Shown: one piece after another, positions 54,755 to 63,573 of the stretch
Position numbering within the stretch: position 1 is the stretch's first letter
How the letters are laid out: every line of letters starts with the position of its first letter
Origin: Rhodothermales bacterium
GTDB lineage: Bacteria > Bacteroidota > Rhodothermia > Rhodothermales > Bin80
Direction: 5' to 3'
Assembly (NCBI GenBank): GCA_028278205.1
Contig: JANQES010000030.1
Coordinates: forward strand, 1 to 64,000
DNA length: 64,000 bases
Position numbers and translations under genes: made by a program
Notes under the pieces: model-generated
Told to the model about the DNA's origin: nothing
The model's database searches: none
The model's input: only the letters and a program-made list of their open reading frames with translations

Positions 54755-55059
54755 AGACCCTGGAGATCATCCACCTGCGGCTGGCCGGCGAGAGCCCCCA
54801 AACACTGGTCGAGGTCATCCACAAGTCCGTCGGTTCTGCACCTGACGGTATGGACATACGGATCTACCGTCACACCAGGCTCGAAACCGACCTGGCCGTT
54901 CATCTGCATTGGGAAGTCACCGGACGGAGTGGCCGGACCAGTGACGTCGGAACGCGTCTGGCCTCGCTGCTCCGAGAGTACGGCATGGTCGAGCATTCCG
55001 TGTGGGTGCAGGCTTACGATATGCCTGACGGTTCTACGTCATTCGAACAAAGACGGTGA
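54751..55059 (+). CDS. Hypothetical 102-aa protein
   Basis: It starts MKTLEIIHLRLAGESPQTLV at ATG 54751, overlapping the SDR stub by ATGA. The frame is open upstream, but the overlap and AGGCGG region suit this start. Its beta-alpha-beta pattern (IIHLRLAGESPQTLVEVIHK, LAVHLHWEVTGRSGR, VWVQAYDMPDG) could be a small ferredoxin-like domain. I do not recognise it. The position suggests a function tied to the enzymes of this operon. Confidence 0.6.
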   Translation: MKTLEIIHLRLAGESPQTLVEVIHKSVGSAPDGMDIRIYRHTRLETDLAVHLHWEVTGRSGRTSDVGTRLASLLREYGMVEHSVWVQAYDMPDGSTSFEQRR

Positions 55060-55086
55060 TAAGTCTACTTGTAGGAGGATGTCGCC

Positions 55087-56691
55087 ATGAAAACAGTCAC
55101 GACAGCATTGCTCGTAGTTGCGCTCCTTACCCCGTTGTCGGTTTTCGGACAGGAGAACCCAACGCCGGGCGTCAGCCTTCACATAGCAGCCCTTCAGGGA
55201 AATATAGAGGCCGTTCGGCTGCACATCGAGGCCGGTTCGGACCTGAATGAAAAAGATGCCTATGGGTCCACGCCCCTGATGATTGCAGCAACGTTTGGCA
55301 AGACCGAAGTGGCCAGGGCATTGATCGAGGCCGGGGCCGATCTGCATGTCAGAAACAACGATGGAGCCACACCGCTTCACGTCGCCGCCTTCTTCTGCCG
55401 CAGAGAGATTGTCGAGGCCCTGCTCGAAGGTGGGGCCAACAAGTATTTGAGGGACAACTTCAGAAGTACCGCGTTGGACGCCGTTTCCGCGCCTTTCGAG
55501 GAGGTCAAAGACATCTACGACAGCTTCGGGCAGGCCCTTGGACCGCTAGGATGGGAACTGGATTACGAGCACCTCAGAACGACGCGCCCCAAGATCGCAG
55601 ACATGCTGCGTCCTCGGATGGAGGAACTCGAAGCGGTCGACTACGCACCGCTGCCTGGGGATGACTGGAAAGTATCGACGCCCGCCGAACAGGGCCTGGA
55701 TCCGATGCGCGTGGCAGAACTCTATCTCGATGCGACGGGCCTGGAGACGCTCTATGGGCTGCTGGTCATCAAAAACGGCCATCTAATCGCCGAAGGGTAC
55801 TTCAATGAAGGGGCGGTCAGACAGCTATCCGCCCGGCAGTCGATTACGAAAAGTTATACCTCGGCGTTGGTCGGCGTGGCGCTCGATCAAGGCCATCTCT
55901 CAAGCGTGGATCAGAAGATGTTGGATTTCTTTCCGGAGTTGTCTGGACAAATCAAGGATCCGAGGAAGGAGCAGATCACCATCCGACACCTGCTTCAGAT
56001 GCGCGGCGGATACCCCGACGATGAATACACACGTCAGTATCTAGACAGTCTTTTTTTCACCGACAACTGGCACTGGCTGCCCCACCTCGTTGACTTCCCG
56101 CTCCTCAGCGATCCCGGAACCGCGTTCAACTACAGTAATCTGACGTCCCATCTCCTTGCCGTCATTGTGGCCCGAGCGGTGGATGCCGATCTCCAGGCAT
56201 ACGGCCAGGAACATCTCTTCTCGCTGATTGATACCGAGGTGGGTTCTTGGAGCAGCGACGCCGACGGCTACCGCTTTGGTTGTTTTGAGATCTACGTTAC
56301 AGCCCGTGACATGGCTAAGTTCGGCTTGCTCTATCTCAACGACGGTGAATACGAGGGCAACCGGGTGCTTTCAGCCGACTGGGTCCGGGCCTCGCTTGAG
56401 CGGTACTCGGAGGGTATCAAACGCGCTGGCTGGCCCTCCAGCAAGAAGGGTCGTTTCTTCCGCGACATCGGGTATGGCTATCAGTGGTGGTCCGCCACGG
56501 CAGGCGCGCATCATTTCGACTACGCGGCAGGCCATGGTGGGAGCCTGATTGTCTTGCTCCATGATCTCGACATGATCATTGTCACGACGGCTGATCCGTT
56601 GTACGAGCTACCGGCGGGGGACGGCTGGAAGCACGAAGGAGCGATCATCGATGTGGTGGGCAAGTTCATCGCATCCTTACCCAAGGAGTGA
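55087..56691 (+). CDS. Secreted fusion of ankyrin repeats and a beta-lactamase-like serine hydrolase
   Basis: A 534-residue exported protein. After the signal peptide (LLTPLSVFGQ) there are three ankyrin repeats at about residues 30-130 (GNIEAVRLHIEAGSDLNEKD, YGSTPLMIAATFGKTEVARA, DGATPLHVAAFFCRREIVEA). A class-C-like beta-lactamase domain follows from about 190: nucleophile motif SITK in RQSITKSYTSALV, Tyr motif YSN in FNYSNLTSHL and HGG in AAGHGGSLIV. Such domains cleave peptides or D-amino acid esters more often than beta-lactams. Ribosome site GGAGG precedes ATG 55087. It ends the sigma-54 operon and may act on a periplasmic peptide or ester related to it. Confidence 0.88.
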   Translation: MKTVTTALLVVALLTPLSVFGQENPTPGVSLHIAALQGNIEAVRLHIEAGSDLNEKDAYGSTPLMIAATFGKTEVARALIEAGADLHVRNNDGATPLHVAAFFCRREIVEALLEGGANKYLRDNFRSTALDAVSAPFEEVKDIYDSFGQALGPLGWELDYEHLRTTRPKIADMLRPRMEELEAVDYAPLPGDDWKVSTPAEQGLDPMRVAELYLDATGLETLYGLLVIKNGHLIAEGYFNEGAVRQLSARQSITKSYTSALVGVALDQGHLSSVDQKMLDFFPELSGQIKDPRKEQITIRHLLQMRGGYPDDEYTRQYLDSLFFTDNWHWLPHLVDFPLLSDPGTAFNYSNLTSHLLAVIVARAVDADLQAYGQEHLFSLIDTEVGSWSSDADGYRFGCFEIYVTARDMAKFGLLYLNDGEYEGNRVLSADWVRASLERYSEGIKRAGWPSSKKGRFFRDIGYGYQWWSATAGAHHFDYAAGHGGSLIVLLHDLDMIIVTTADPLYELPAGDGWKHEGAIIDVVGKFIASLPKE

Positions 56692-56807
56692 CGAGCAGGC
56701 CGGTGTGGCGTTACTGATACCAGGCAAGCGTAGATTCAGGGACATTTATTTGCATACCAAATACCGTGCTAAGATCGAATGATCTTCCTCGAAGCGGATT
56801 CACGCGG

Positions 56808-59800
56808 TCAGTTCGACGGCAACGGGGCTGAGGAAGCCGTTAGCGGGCGTCTGTCGTCAGATGAGCTGCTCCGTCCGAGGCGGCGCAGCAGGGCTCCGGC
56901 ATCATGCAACACGTGCAGCATCACCGGGACGATGAACAGCGTGACCGGCGTAGCCATGAGTTCGGCGAAGACGAGCGCTACGGCGGCCGGAATCAGGTAC
57001 TGTGCTTGCTCGGAGGTTTCGAACATGAGCGGCATCAGCCCGCAAACGGTGGTCGTCGTCGTCAGGAAAACGGCACGGAACCGGCTGCTGCCCGCCTCGA
57101 TCAGCGCCGCCACCAATGGCTTCCCGTCGTCGCGCAACTGATTGTACCGGGTGACGAGCACGAGGCTGTCGTTGACCACGACGCCGGTTGCCGCCAGCAT
57201 CCCAAAGAAGGAGAGGATACTCAGCGGCAGATCCATGATGAGATGGCCGAACGCAGCTCCCACGAACCCGAACGGAACCACCGCCATGATGACAATCGGC
57301 TTGGCATACGAGCGTAGCGGAATGGCCAGCAGGACGTAGATGAGCACGACGATGAAGAAGAACGCCTTTTTCATGCCGCCGCGTACTTCGCCCATCTCTT
57401 CCAACTCTCCTGCCGTACGGACTTCGAGACCCGGCCAGCGCTCCGGTACCTCGGCGAGGTCCATCCCGATGATTTGCAGCACATCCGACGCGCCGATCAC
57501 GCGTTTGTCCAGCGTCGCCCACAGGGTGGCCACACGCTTGCCGTCGCGGCGGCTGATGGCGCCCGCCTCGAAGCCGGACACCAGGTCGGCCACACTTTGC
57601 AAGGTCACCCAGCGGCCATCGGGGGTGACGACCTTGCTGGTGAGCACCTCATGCAGGGAGTGACGGCGCTGTTCCTGATAGCGCACGTAGACCTTCACTT
57701 CGTCGGTCCCCCGTTGCATGCGTTGAACCTCGTACCCGCCGAAACCATCGCCGACTTGAGCGGCGAGGTCGTGCAACGTCAGGCCGAGGTGACGCGCCTC
57801 TGGTTTCAGACGCAGGCGGATCTCCGGTTGGCCGCCCTTCAGGTTCGAGCGTACGTCATACACGCCCTCTACCATGGCGAGCCGGTTCGTCAGCGTCTGC
57901 ACGGCTTCGTCTAGCAGGGCTTCGTCATGCCCGATCACCTGCAACGCGAACCCGCCGCCGGTTTCGAATGAACCCGAGAACTGGACGTCATCAACACCTT
58001 CCATCTCACCGACTTCGTCCCGCCACGCATTGAGCACCGCCGTGGTGCCCAACTCGTCCATGGCCTCTCGCGTTATCTCGCCATAGGCTTCAACCGCCAA
58101 CCGGCCGCCCACGGCCACCATGAGCCTGGCGATGGGTCGCGCAGACAAGCCGTGCTGCGCAACGAGCCGGTCGTTAACGGTGGCAACGGCGGTTTCGAGG
58201 CGGTCGGCGGTGACCTGGGTGAGCGACTCCGAAGCGCTTCGATCCATGTTGATCGTGACCGCGATGGTGTTGCCCGGCACCTCCGGGAAGAACACCGCCT
58301 TGATGCGGCCCGTGGTGATCAGCCCGATCCCCAGCACGGCGAGCGCCGTCAGTAAGACCAGCGTGGCGTAGCGATGCCGGATCGCCTGGGCCAACGCCGG
58401 CCGGTAGACCGATTTCACAAACCAGGCCAGCGCCTGGTCGATGCCGCCGCGCAGCCGGGACCAGGCCCCGGCAAAACCACCGGACGGCTCCGTCTTGGGG
58501 CGCCCGGCAGCCAGGTGCGCGGGCAGGATGAATTTGCTCTCCACCAGCGACATCAGCACCGCGACGATCACCACCACGGAGAAGCCCGCGAAGATCCGGG
58601 CGATGTCATTGTCGATCAAGATGAGGGGGAAGAATGCTGCGATGGTGGTCATGGCCCCGAAGACCGTGGGCGTGGTAACTTTATGCACGCCCGCGATCGT
58701 GCCTTCCACGGGATCGGCGAAACGCCGACGTGTGTCGTAGACACTCTCGCCCACCACGATGGCGTCATCGACCAGGATGCCCAGCACGATGATCAACCCG
58801 AAGGTCGTGATGTCGTTGAGCGAGTGGCCCAGGAAGGCATCGCCCATGATGGCCAGGGTGCCGGCGATGGAGATCGGAATGCCCATCGCTACCCAAAACG
58901 CCAGCTTGAGGTCCAGAAACAGCGTCAACAGCACGATGATGATGAGCAGCCCCTGCCAGGCGTTGGTCCGCAATAAACTCAGGCGATCCTGGATGTACTC
59001 GCTGGCGTCGGCCCAGACGTCGAGTTGCACAGCTTCGGGGAGTTGCGGGCGCACCCTGGCCAGGACTTCATCGGCGGCTTCGCGCACCCGCAGCAGGTGG
59101 CCCTTGTTGTCGGTATTGATAACCATCCCCACCGACGGCTGCCCGTTGTAGCGGGCTCGAATGAACTGTTCCTCGAAACCGTCGCGCACCTCGGCCACGT
59201 CGCGCAGGCGGATCACACTGCCGTCGGCGCGGGTCATGACCGGGATTTCAGCGAAATCCTCACGGTGGAACGCCTTGCCGTCGGCGCGCAGGAGGATGCG
59301 CTGCCCGTCGCTTTCGAGGACGCCGGCGCGATAATCCAGGGAGTTGGCCAGGACCGCGTTGCGCACGTCGTTGAGCGTTAAGCCATGGGCTTCGAGGCGG
59401 GCATGATCGACCTCCAGGCTCACCTCGTGGGCCTGCTTGCCAAAGATCTCAAGGTTGGTAATTTCCGGGTGATCCAGCAGTTCCTCCTCCACCAGGCGCG
59501 CGGCCTGCTGCAACGTGTGTTCATCGACGTCACCCGCCACCTGCACGATGAGGCCGAACACGGAGAACTCATCGCGTGTGATGATGGGCCGTTCTGCCGT
59601 CTGCGGAAAGCCTACGATGGCGTTGACGCGGTTGCGCGCATCTTCGAGGAGCCGCTGCAAGTCGTAGCCCGTCTTCTTCTCGACCGTAACCGTCGCGAAG
59701 CTCTCTACCGAGACGCTGGACGTGCGCTTGACGCCGGGCATGCCTTCGAGAGCCTGCTCGATTTTCTGCGTGACGCCTTCATCGACCTGGGCGGCGGTGG

Positions 59801-59963
59801 CGCCGGGATAGACCACGCTGATGCTGATCTGCCGGGGCGGAATCCGGGGGAAGCTCTCGATGCGTATGCCGGACACGGAGAGGTAGCCCGCCAGCAAGAT
59901 GAGCACCATCAGCAGGTTGGCGGCTACGGGGTTGCGGGTGAACCAGGCGGAAATCCAATGCAT
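56808..59963 (-). CDS. RND efflux permease, hydrophobe-type (AcrB/MexB-like)
   Basis: A 1051-residue inner-membrane RND pump. It starts MHWISAWFTRNPVAANLLMV, with SGIRIESFPRIPPRQISISV and YPGATAAQVDEGVTQKIEQA typical of the broader HAE/swrC-like branch. Helix 4 carries IVLGILVDDAIVVGESVYDT. Twelve helices and two large loops are present. It follows the adaptor gene by one base. Substrates are probably organic or lipophilic; the metal-pump motifs of the other RND system in the window are absent. The adjacent convergent sigma-54 operon is the nearest source of possible substrates, which is only inference. Confidence 0.9.
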   Translation of the reverse strand: MHWISAWFTRNPVAANLLMVLILLAGYLSVSGIRIESFPRIPPRQISISVVYPGATAAQVDEGVTQKIEQALEGMPGVKRTSSVSVESFATVTVEKKTGYDLQRLLEDARNRVNAIVGFPQTAERPIITRDEFSVFGLIVQVAGDVDEHTLQQAARLVEEELLDHPEITNLEIFGKQAHEVSLEVDHARLEAHGLTLNDVRNAVLANSLDYRAGVLESDGQRILLRADGKAFHREDFAEIPVMTRADGSVIRLRDVAEVRDGFEEQFIRARYNGQPSVGMVINTDNKGHLLRVREAADEVLARVRPQLPEAVQLDVWADASEYIQDRLSLLRTNAWQGLLIIIVLLTLFLDLKLAFWVAMGIPISIAGTLAIMGDAFLGHSLNDITTFGLIIVLGILVDDAIVVGESVYDTRRRFADPVEGTIAGVHKVTTPTVFGAMTTIAAFFPLILIDNDIARIFAGFSVVVIVAVLMSLVESKFILPAHLAAGRPKTEPSGGFAGAWSRLRGGIDQALAWFVKSVYRPALAQAIRHRYATLVLLTALAVLGIGLITTGRIKAVFFPEVPGNTIAVTINMDRSASESLTQVTADRLETAVATVNDRLVAQHGLSARPIARLMVAVGGRLAVEAYGEITREAMDELGTTAVLNAWRDEVGEMEGVDDVQFSGSFETGGGFALQVIGHDEALLDEAVQTLTNRLAMVEGVYDVRSNLKGGQPEIRLRLKPEARHLGLTLHDLAAQVGDGFGGYEVQRMQRGTDEVKVYVRYQEQRRHSLHEVLTSKVVTPDGRWVTLQSVADLVSGFEAGAISRRDGKRVATLWATLDKRVIGASDVLQIIGMDLAEVPERWPGLEVRTAGELEEMGEVRGGMKKAFFFIVVLIYVLLAIPLRSYAKPIVIMAVVPFGFVGAAFGHLIMDLPLSILSFFGMLAATGVVVNDSLVLVTRYNQLRDDGKPLVAALIEAGSSRFRAVFLTTTTTVCGLMPLMFETSEQAQYLIPAAVALVFAELMATPVTLFIVPVMLHVLHDAGALLRRLGRSSSSDDRRPLTASSAPLPSN

Positions 59964-59964
59964 G

Positions 59965-61182
59965 TCAACGTCCCTCCGCCGCCACGGCGTCTACGGTATC
60001 AGGCAAAACGATCTGGCCGACTAAATAGCTTTCAAGAGGATACCGGACGATGGGCCAGGAAGACCGGGGCTCCGGCTCGGCGATGTAGACGCGCCCCTCA
60101 CGGGTAAAGAGCGGGGTCGCCTCGAAACGATTCAGCCGGTTGCCTTCATCGACGTACCAGATCTGGCCCTTACGCGTCAGTACGCCTTCGGGCAGTTCGA
60201 GCAGCTTGTCTACCCGACGACCGCGCAGGCGCGCCTGCACGAAGGTTCCGGGCAGCAGCGGCGGATCGGCGGCCAGGGGCCGATTCACGGACAGGTAGAG
60301 CGTGCGCATCCGCGTCGTCGGGTCGATGGCCGCGCCCTGCCGCACGACCATTGCCTGCCAGCGGCCGGGGCCGTCCGAAGCAACCAGATCCGCGACGGTT
60401 CCTATGACGGGGTCGGGCAGGTTAGGCCACTGCGTCTCGGGGACCGGCAGCGCCAGTTCGAAGGCATCGGTGGCGTAGATCGAGGCCACCGGCTCGCCCT
60501 GTAGAATCGATTCTCCCCGGCTAATATGCCGAACCGTGACGACACCGGTAAACGGAGCGCGGATGCGGGTATAGGCCAGTTGTTGGGCGGCCCAGTCGCG
60601 GGCAGCGCGGGCGGCATCCCGTTCGCTCCGCGCTGCCTCAATCTGGGGCTCGCGCAGCACGAGGCGCGAGTCCGGTTCGCCGCTAAAGCCCGATTCGCGC
60701 CAGCTACGCCGCGCCTCGTCGGCTTCCTGTTGTTCGCGCAAGAGCGCCAGTTCGGCTAAGCCCAGCCGGTTCTCTGCCTCGGCAAGGTTGGCCGTCCAGG
60801 CAATCGAGTCGATGACGGCCAGGACCTGGCCCGCCGTCACCCGCGCGCCGGGCTGAAACGCCTTCGCCACGGACACCAGGGTTCCGCTGACCTGCGCGCG
60901 CAAGGTCGAAGACCAACGGGGCTGAACCTCAGCGAAGCCTGTGATCTCGGCGGCGTGCGCGCCGGCTGTGGCCTGGACGACCGTTACCGTTCTGACCCGT
61001 TCTGACGGGGCAGCGGTGTTATCTTCAGGACTCGGGGGCTCACTCAGCAAGAAAAAGGCGATCAACGACAGGAGGACCATGAAGGCCCCCAGGAATACGA
61101 TAGAGCGCTTACGTCGCGTGAGGAAACCCCTCATAGACGCGAGGGGGCGCTTTCGTGGCGTTGAGGGTGATGGTTGATTCAT
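59965..61182 (-). CDS. RND efflux periplasmic adaptor (AcrA-like)
   Basis: A 405-residue adaptor anchored by an N-terminal helix (RKRSIVFLGAFMVLLSLIAF) rather than a lipobox. The lipoyl halves are LRAQVSGTLVSVAKAFQPGA and YTRIRAPFTGVVTVRHISRG, around a helical hairpin (LGLAELALLREQQEADEARR). A beta-barrel (LYLSVNRPLAADPPLLPGTF) follows. It lies between the outer-membrane factor and the pump, with one base to the pump. Confidence 0.9.
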   Translation of the reverse strand: MNQPSPSTPRKRPLASMRGFLTRRKRSIVFLGAFMVLLSLIAFFLLSEPPSPEDNTAAPSERVRTVTVVQATAGAHAAEITGFAEVQPRWSSTLRAQVSGTLVSVAKAFQPGARVTAGQVLAVIDSIAWTANLAEAENRLGLAELALLREQQEADEARRSWRESGFSGEPDSRLVLREPQIEAARSERDAARAARDWAAQQLAYTRIRAPFTGVVTVRHISRGESILQGEPVASIYATDAFELALPVPETQWPNLPDPVIGTVADLVASDGPGRWQAMVVRQGAAIDPTTRMRTLYLSVNRPLAADPPLLPGTFVQARLRGRRVDKLLELPEGVLTRKGQIWYVDEGNRLNRFEATPLFTREGRVYIAEPEPRSSWPIVRYPLESYLVGQIVLPDTVDAVAAEGR

Positions 61183-61219
61183 GACGGCTACGGATCTATG
61201 TCAAAGGGGTGTATGAGGG

Positions 61220-62671
61220 TCATAAGGGTTGCTCGTCGAAGCCGGCACCAACAGCCAGCGCCAGCGTAATCCGGTTGCTCAGGATTTCGCCGTCGACGGC
61301 CATGACCTGGCGGCGGATGTTCATCTCCTGATTCCGGGCCAGCAGCAATTCTGTGATGCTCGCCAGGCCGCGGCGATAGCGTTCTTCTTGAATCTGGGTG
61401 TTGCGTGTCGAGGAACCGAGGGCGCTGACCAGATGGTCGCGCTGGCCCACGAGCGCCCGTTCGCGCCCCAGGCCGTCCTCGACCTCGCCTACCGCTTGCA
61501 GCACCGCAGCACGGTACTCCTCCCAGGCGGCTTCCAATTCAAGCCGGCGAGCGTCTGACCGCGCCCGCAGCAGCCCGCGCTGGAAAAGGGGCTGCGCGAG
61601 CGATCCTGCGATACTCCAGATGGACGTCGCGTCCAGGAGGCCAGCGAGGGCGTTCTTGTTTTTAGCAACGTCGCCCGTCAGGCGCAGGCTCGGCAGCATG
61701 GCCCTGGCTGCTGCTGCCGCTGCTGCATCGGCCGCTTCGAGCCGCCACAGAGCCGCTGCGATATCGTACCGCTGGGCAATGGCTTCGACCGGATATCCGG
61801 GACTCACATACCGGATCGTGGGCAACGTGTCTGTAGTCAAGAGATCGGCCCTCGGGGCTCGGCCAAGCAAAAGCTCAAGGGCACGCACCGTCTGATCGTG
61901 GTCCTCGCGCAACGCGACCACGGTGGCGCGTGCCAACGCGGTGCTCGTGCGTGCCGCCGCCAGGTCGTCGAGCGTGCCGAGGCCGCGGCGGTAGCGACGC
62001 TGAATCGTTTCCTGAAGTTGGACGAGTACCTGCACACGCTCGGCTTCGAGGGCGAGCGCTTGCCGGAGCGAGGTCGTGGTTACCCATGCCTGTATAACAC
62101 GTGCACCGAGCGCGTCGCGGGCGGCGGCAAAATCGGCGGCCTGGGCGGCGGTGAGCGCCGTATGCTCGTCGTGGAGATCCGCCAATCGCTGCCAGACATC
62201 CACTTCCCAGGCGATGCTCAGGGATACCCGATGCCGCGTCTCAGCAACCCGCTCCCCCAGAGCATCGAACCCCTGGTTGTCGCGAACGCCCGTGTACCCC
62301 GCCTCGACAAAAGGCCAGCGCACCGCGCTCGTCTCCGTCAACAGCCTGTGCGAGGCTTCGACCCGGCGCGCGGCAGCCCGGAGATCGGGGTTAGCCCCTA
62401 TCGCCTCCTTCACCAATTCTCGCAGATGATCCTCGTCGATCAGGTCCAGGAAATGGGCAGACAGAGGCGCTGCCGTCGTGTCTGGCGCGGCTGCCCAGGA
62501 GCGCGGTAGCTCGCTGTCCAATTGGGCGACGGATGCGTGGGGGTCCAGCCGCGTCCCGGCACAGCCGCCCAGGATCACCGTGGTCAACAGCATCAAGGCC
62601 ACGACGACCACCTTGTGATGCCAGCGGGCATCGGGGCTGGTTGTTGTTATGAAGCGTTTTCTGTTTAACAT
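61220..62671 (-). CDS. Outer-membrane efflux lipoprotein (NodT/TolC family)
   Basis: A 483-residue TolC-type channel, with lipobox in VILGGCAGTRL after a hydrophobic signal. Two internal repeats of long helices separated by strands are seen (AIGANPDLRAAARRVEASHR, ETRHRVSLSIAWEVDVWQRL; DIAAALWRLEAADAAAAAAA, WSIAGSLAQPLFQRGLLRAR). It forms the exit duct of the second RND system. It starts 50 bases after the ABC membrane protein gene, probably in the same transcript. Confidence 0.9.
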   Translation of the reverse strand: MLNRKRFITTTSPDARWHHKVVVVALMLLTTVILGGCAGTRLDPHASVAQLDSELPRSWAAAPDTTAAPLSAHFLDLIDEDHLRELVKEAIGANPDLRAAARRVEASHRLLTETSAVRWPFVEAGYTGVRDNQGFDALGERVAETRHRVSLSIAWEVDVWQRLADLHDEHTALTAAQAADFAAARDALGARVIQAWVTTTSLRQALALEAERVQVLVQLQETIQRRYRRGLGTLDDLAAARTSTALARATVVALREDHDQTVRALELLLGRAPRADLLTTDTLPTIRYVSPGYPVEAIAQRYDIAAALWRLEAADAAAAAAARAMLPSLRLTGDVAKNKNALAGLLDATSIWSIAGSLAQPLFQRGLLRARSDARRLELEAAWEEYRAAVLQAVGEVEDGLGRERALVGQRDHLVSALGSSTRNTQIQEERYRRGLASITELLLARNQEMNIRRQVMAVDGEILSNRITLALAVGAGFDEQPL

Positions 62672-62721
62672 GGTTGATGGTCGCTTGATGAACTACCCGG
62701 CGGACGCCTGGCGGATGTTAG

Positions 62722-63570
62722 TCAGGTTGCCTGGATCCGCTGGCTGATTTCTCGAAGCCGGATCATCTGTTGAAAGATGATCGGCAACACATACACCCCT
62801 TCGGCAAATTCGAGTACATAGGCCAGCACCGAGAAAATGCCCCCCGGCGTTGGATTCGCCCCCTGCACGGATACGAAGAGGGCAAAAATCACGAGTGCGA
62901 ATAACGCGAGATCGATCAGACCGAAATTGACCGATTCGGTGTCCGAGAGCTTGATGCGCCACCGCGCCAGGTTTTTAAAGTGTGCGAAGACAGACGGACG
63001 GGGGCTCTGTGTGATCACGTCGACCTGCTGTTCCAGTTCGTCGTTGAGGTGTTGGTTGAAGCGAAAAATGCGCTTCTCGCTCAGGCGATAAATCAGGTAG
63101 ATCACGCCCATCGCCACCAGGCAACCCGCAAACAGTCGCCAATCAAAGACCGCCAACATAACCGTCGCCCCCAGGACCCCGATCGTCGAGGTGAAGCCTT
63201 GAGGGAGGTCATGTTCAAAAAAGTCCACCAACTCCCTCACCAGATTGCTACGCGTGACGATGGCGGACGTCGAGACCCCCTGCTCTCTCTGGTGTTCGAC
63301 CGTATCCGAAGCCACAGCGGTGTAGACCGACGTGTAGGCGCGGGTGTCGTACATCCTGCGCCCCACCCCGATGACCAGGCCGCTCACATACAGCACCACG
63401 AAGAAGGTCGTGCCTCGAAGGGATTGGGCCAGCAAATCATTGATGGCAATGCCAATCACGAGCGGTTGCAATACCGCGACGAGGTTCTCCAGGAGAAGCA
63501 GGGCGAACGTGATAACGATCTTTCCCTTGAATCGCCGAAAAATATGTCGCAGCGAGAACGTAGCCGTCAT
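62722..63570 (-). CDS. ABC transporter six-helix membrane domain without ATPase
   Basis: A 282-residue membrane protein. It resembles the transmembrane half of an ABC exporter (MTATFSLRHIFRRFKGKIVI, LENLVAVLQPLVIGIAINDL), with cytosolic coupling parts (SEKRIFRFNQHLNDELEQQV) and about six helices. No ATP-binding domain follows. Stand-alone proteins of this kind (ABC_membrane_3 type) are known and their partner ATPase is unclear. It lies upstream of the RND operon and three bases after the preceding, window-cut gene, so it may belong to the same unit. Confidence 0.82.
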   Translation of the reverse strand: MTATFSLRHIFRRFKGKIVITFALLLLENLVAVLQPLVIGIAINDLLAQSLRGTTFFVVLYVSGLVIGVGRRMYDTRAYTSVYTAVASDTVEHQREQGVSTSAIVTRSNLVRELVDFFEHDLPQGFTSTIGVLGATVMLAVFDWRLFAGCLVAMGVIYLIYRLSEKRIFRFNQHLNDELEQQVDVITQSPRPSVFAHFKNLARWRIKLSDTESVNFGLIDLALFALVIFALFVSVQGANPTPGGIFSVLAYVLEFAEGVYVLPIIFQQMIRLREISQRIQAT

Positions 63571-63573
63571 GGG

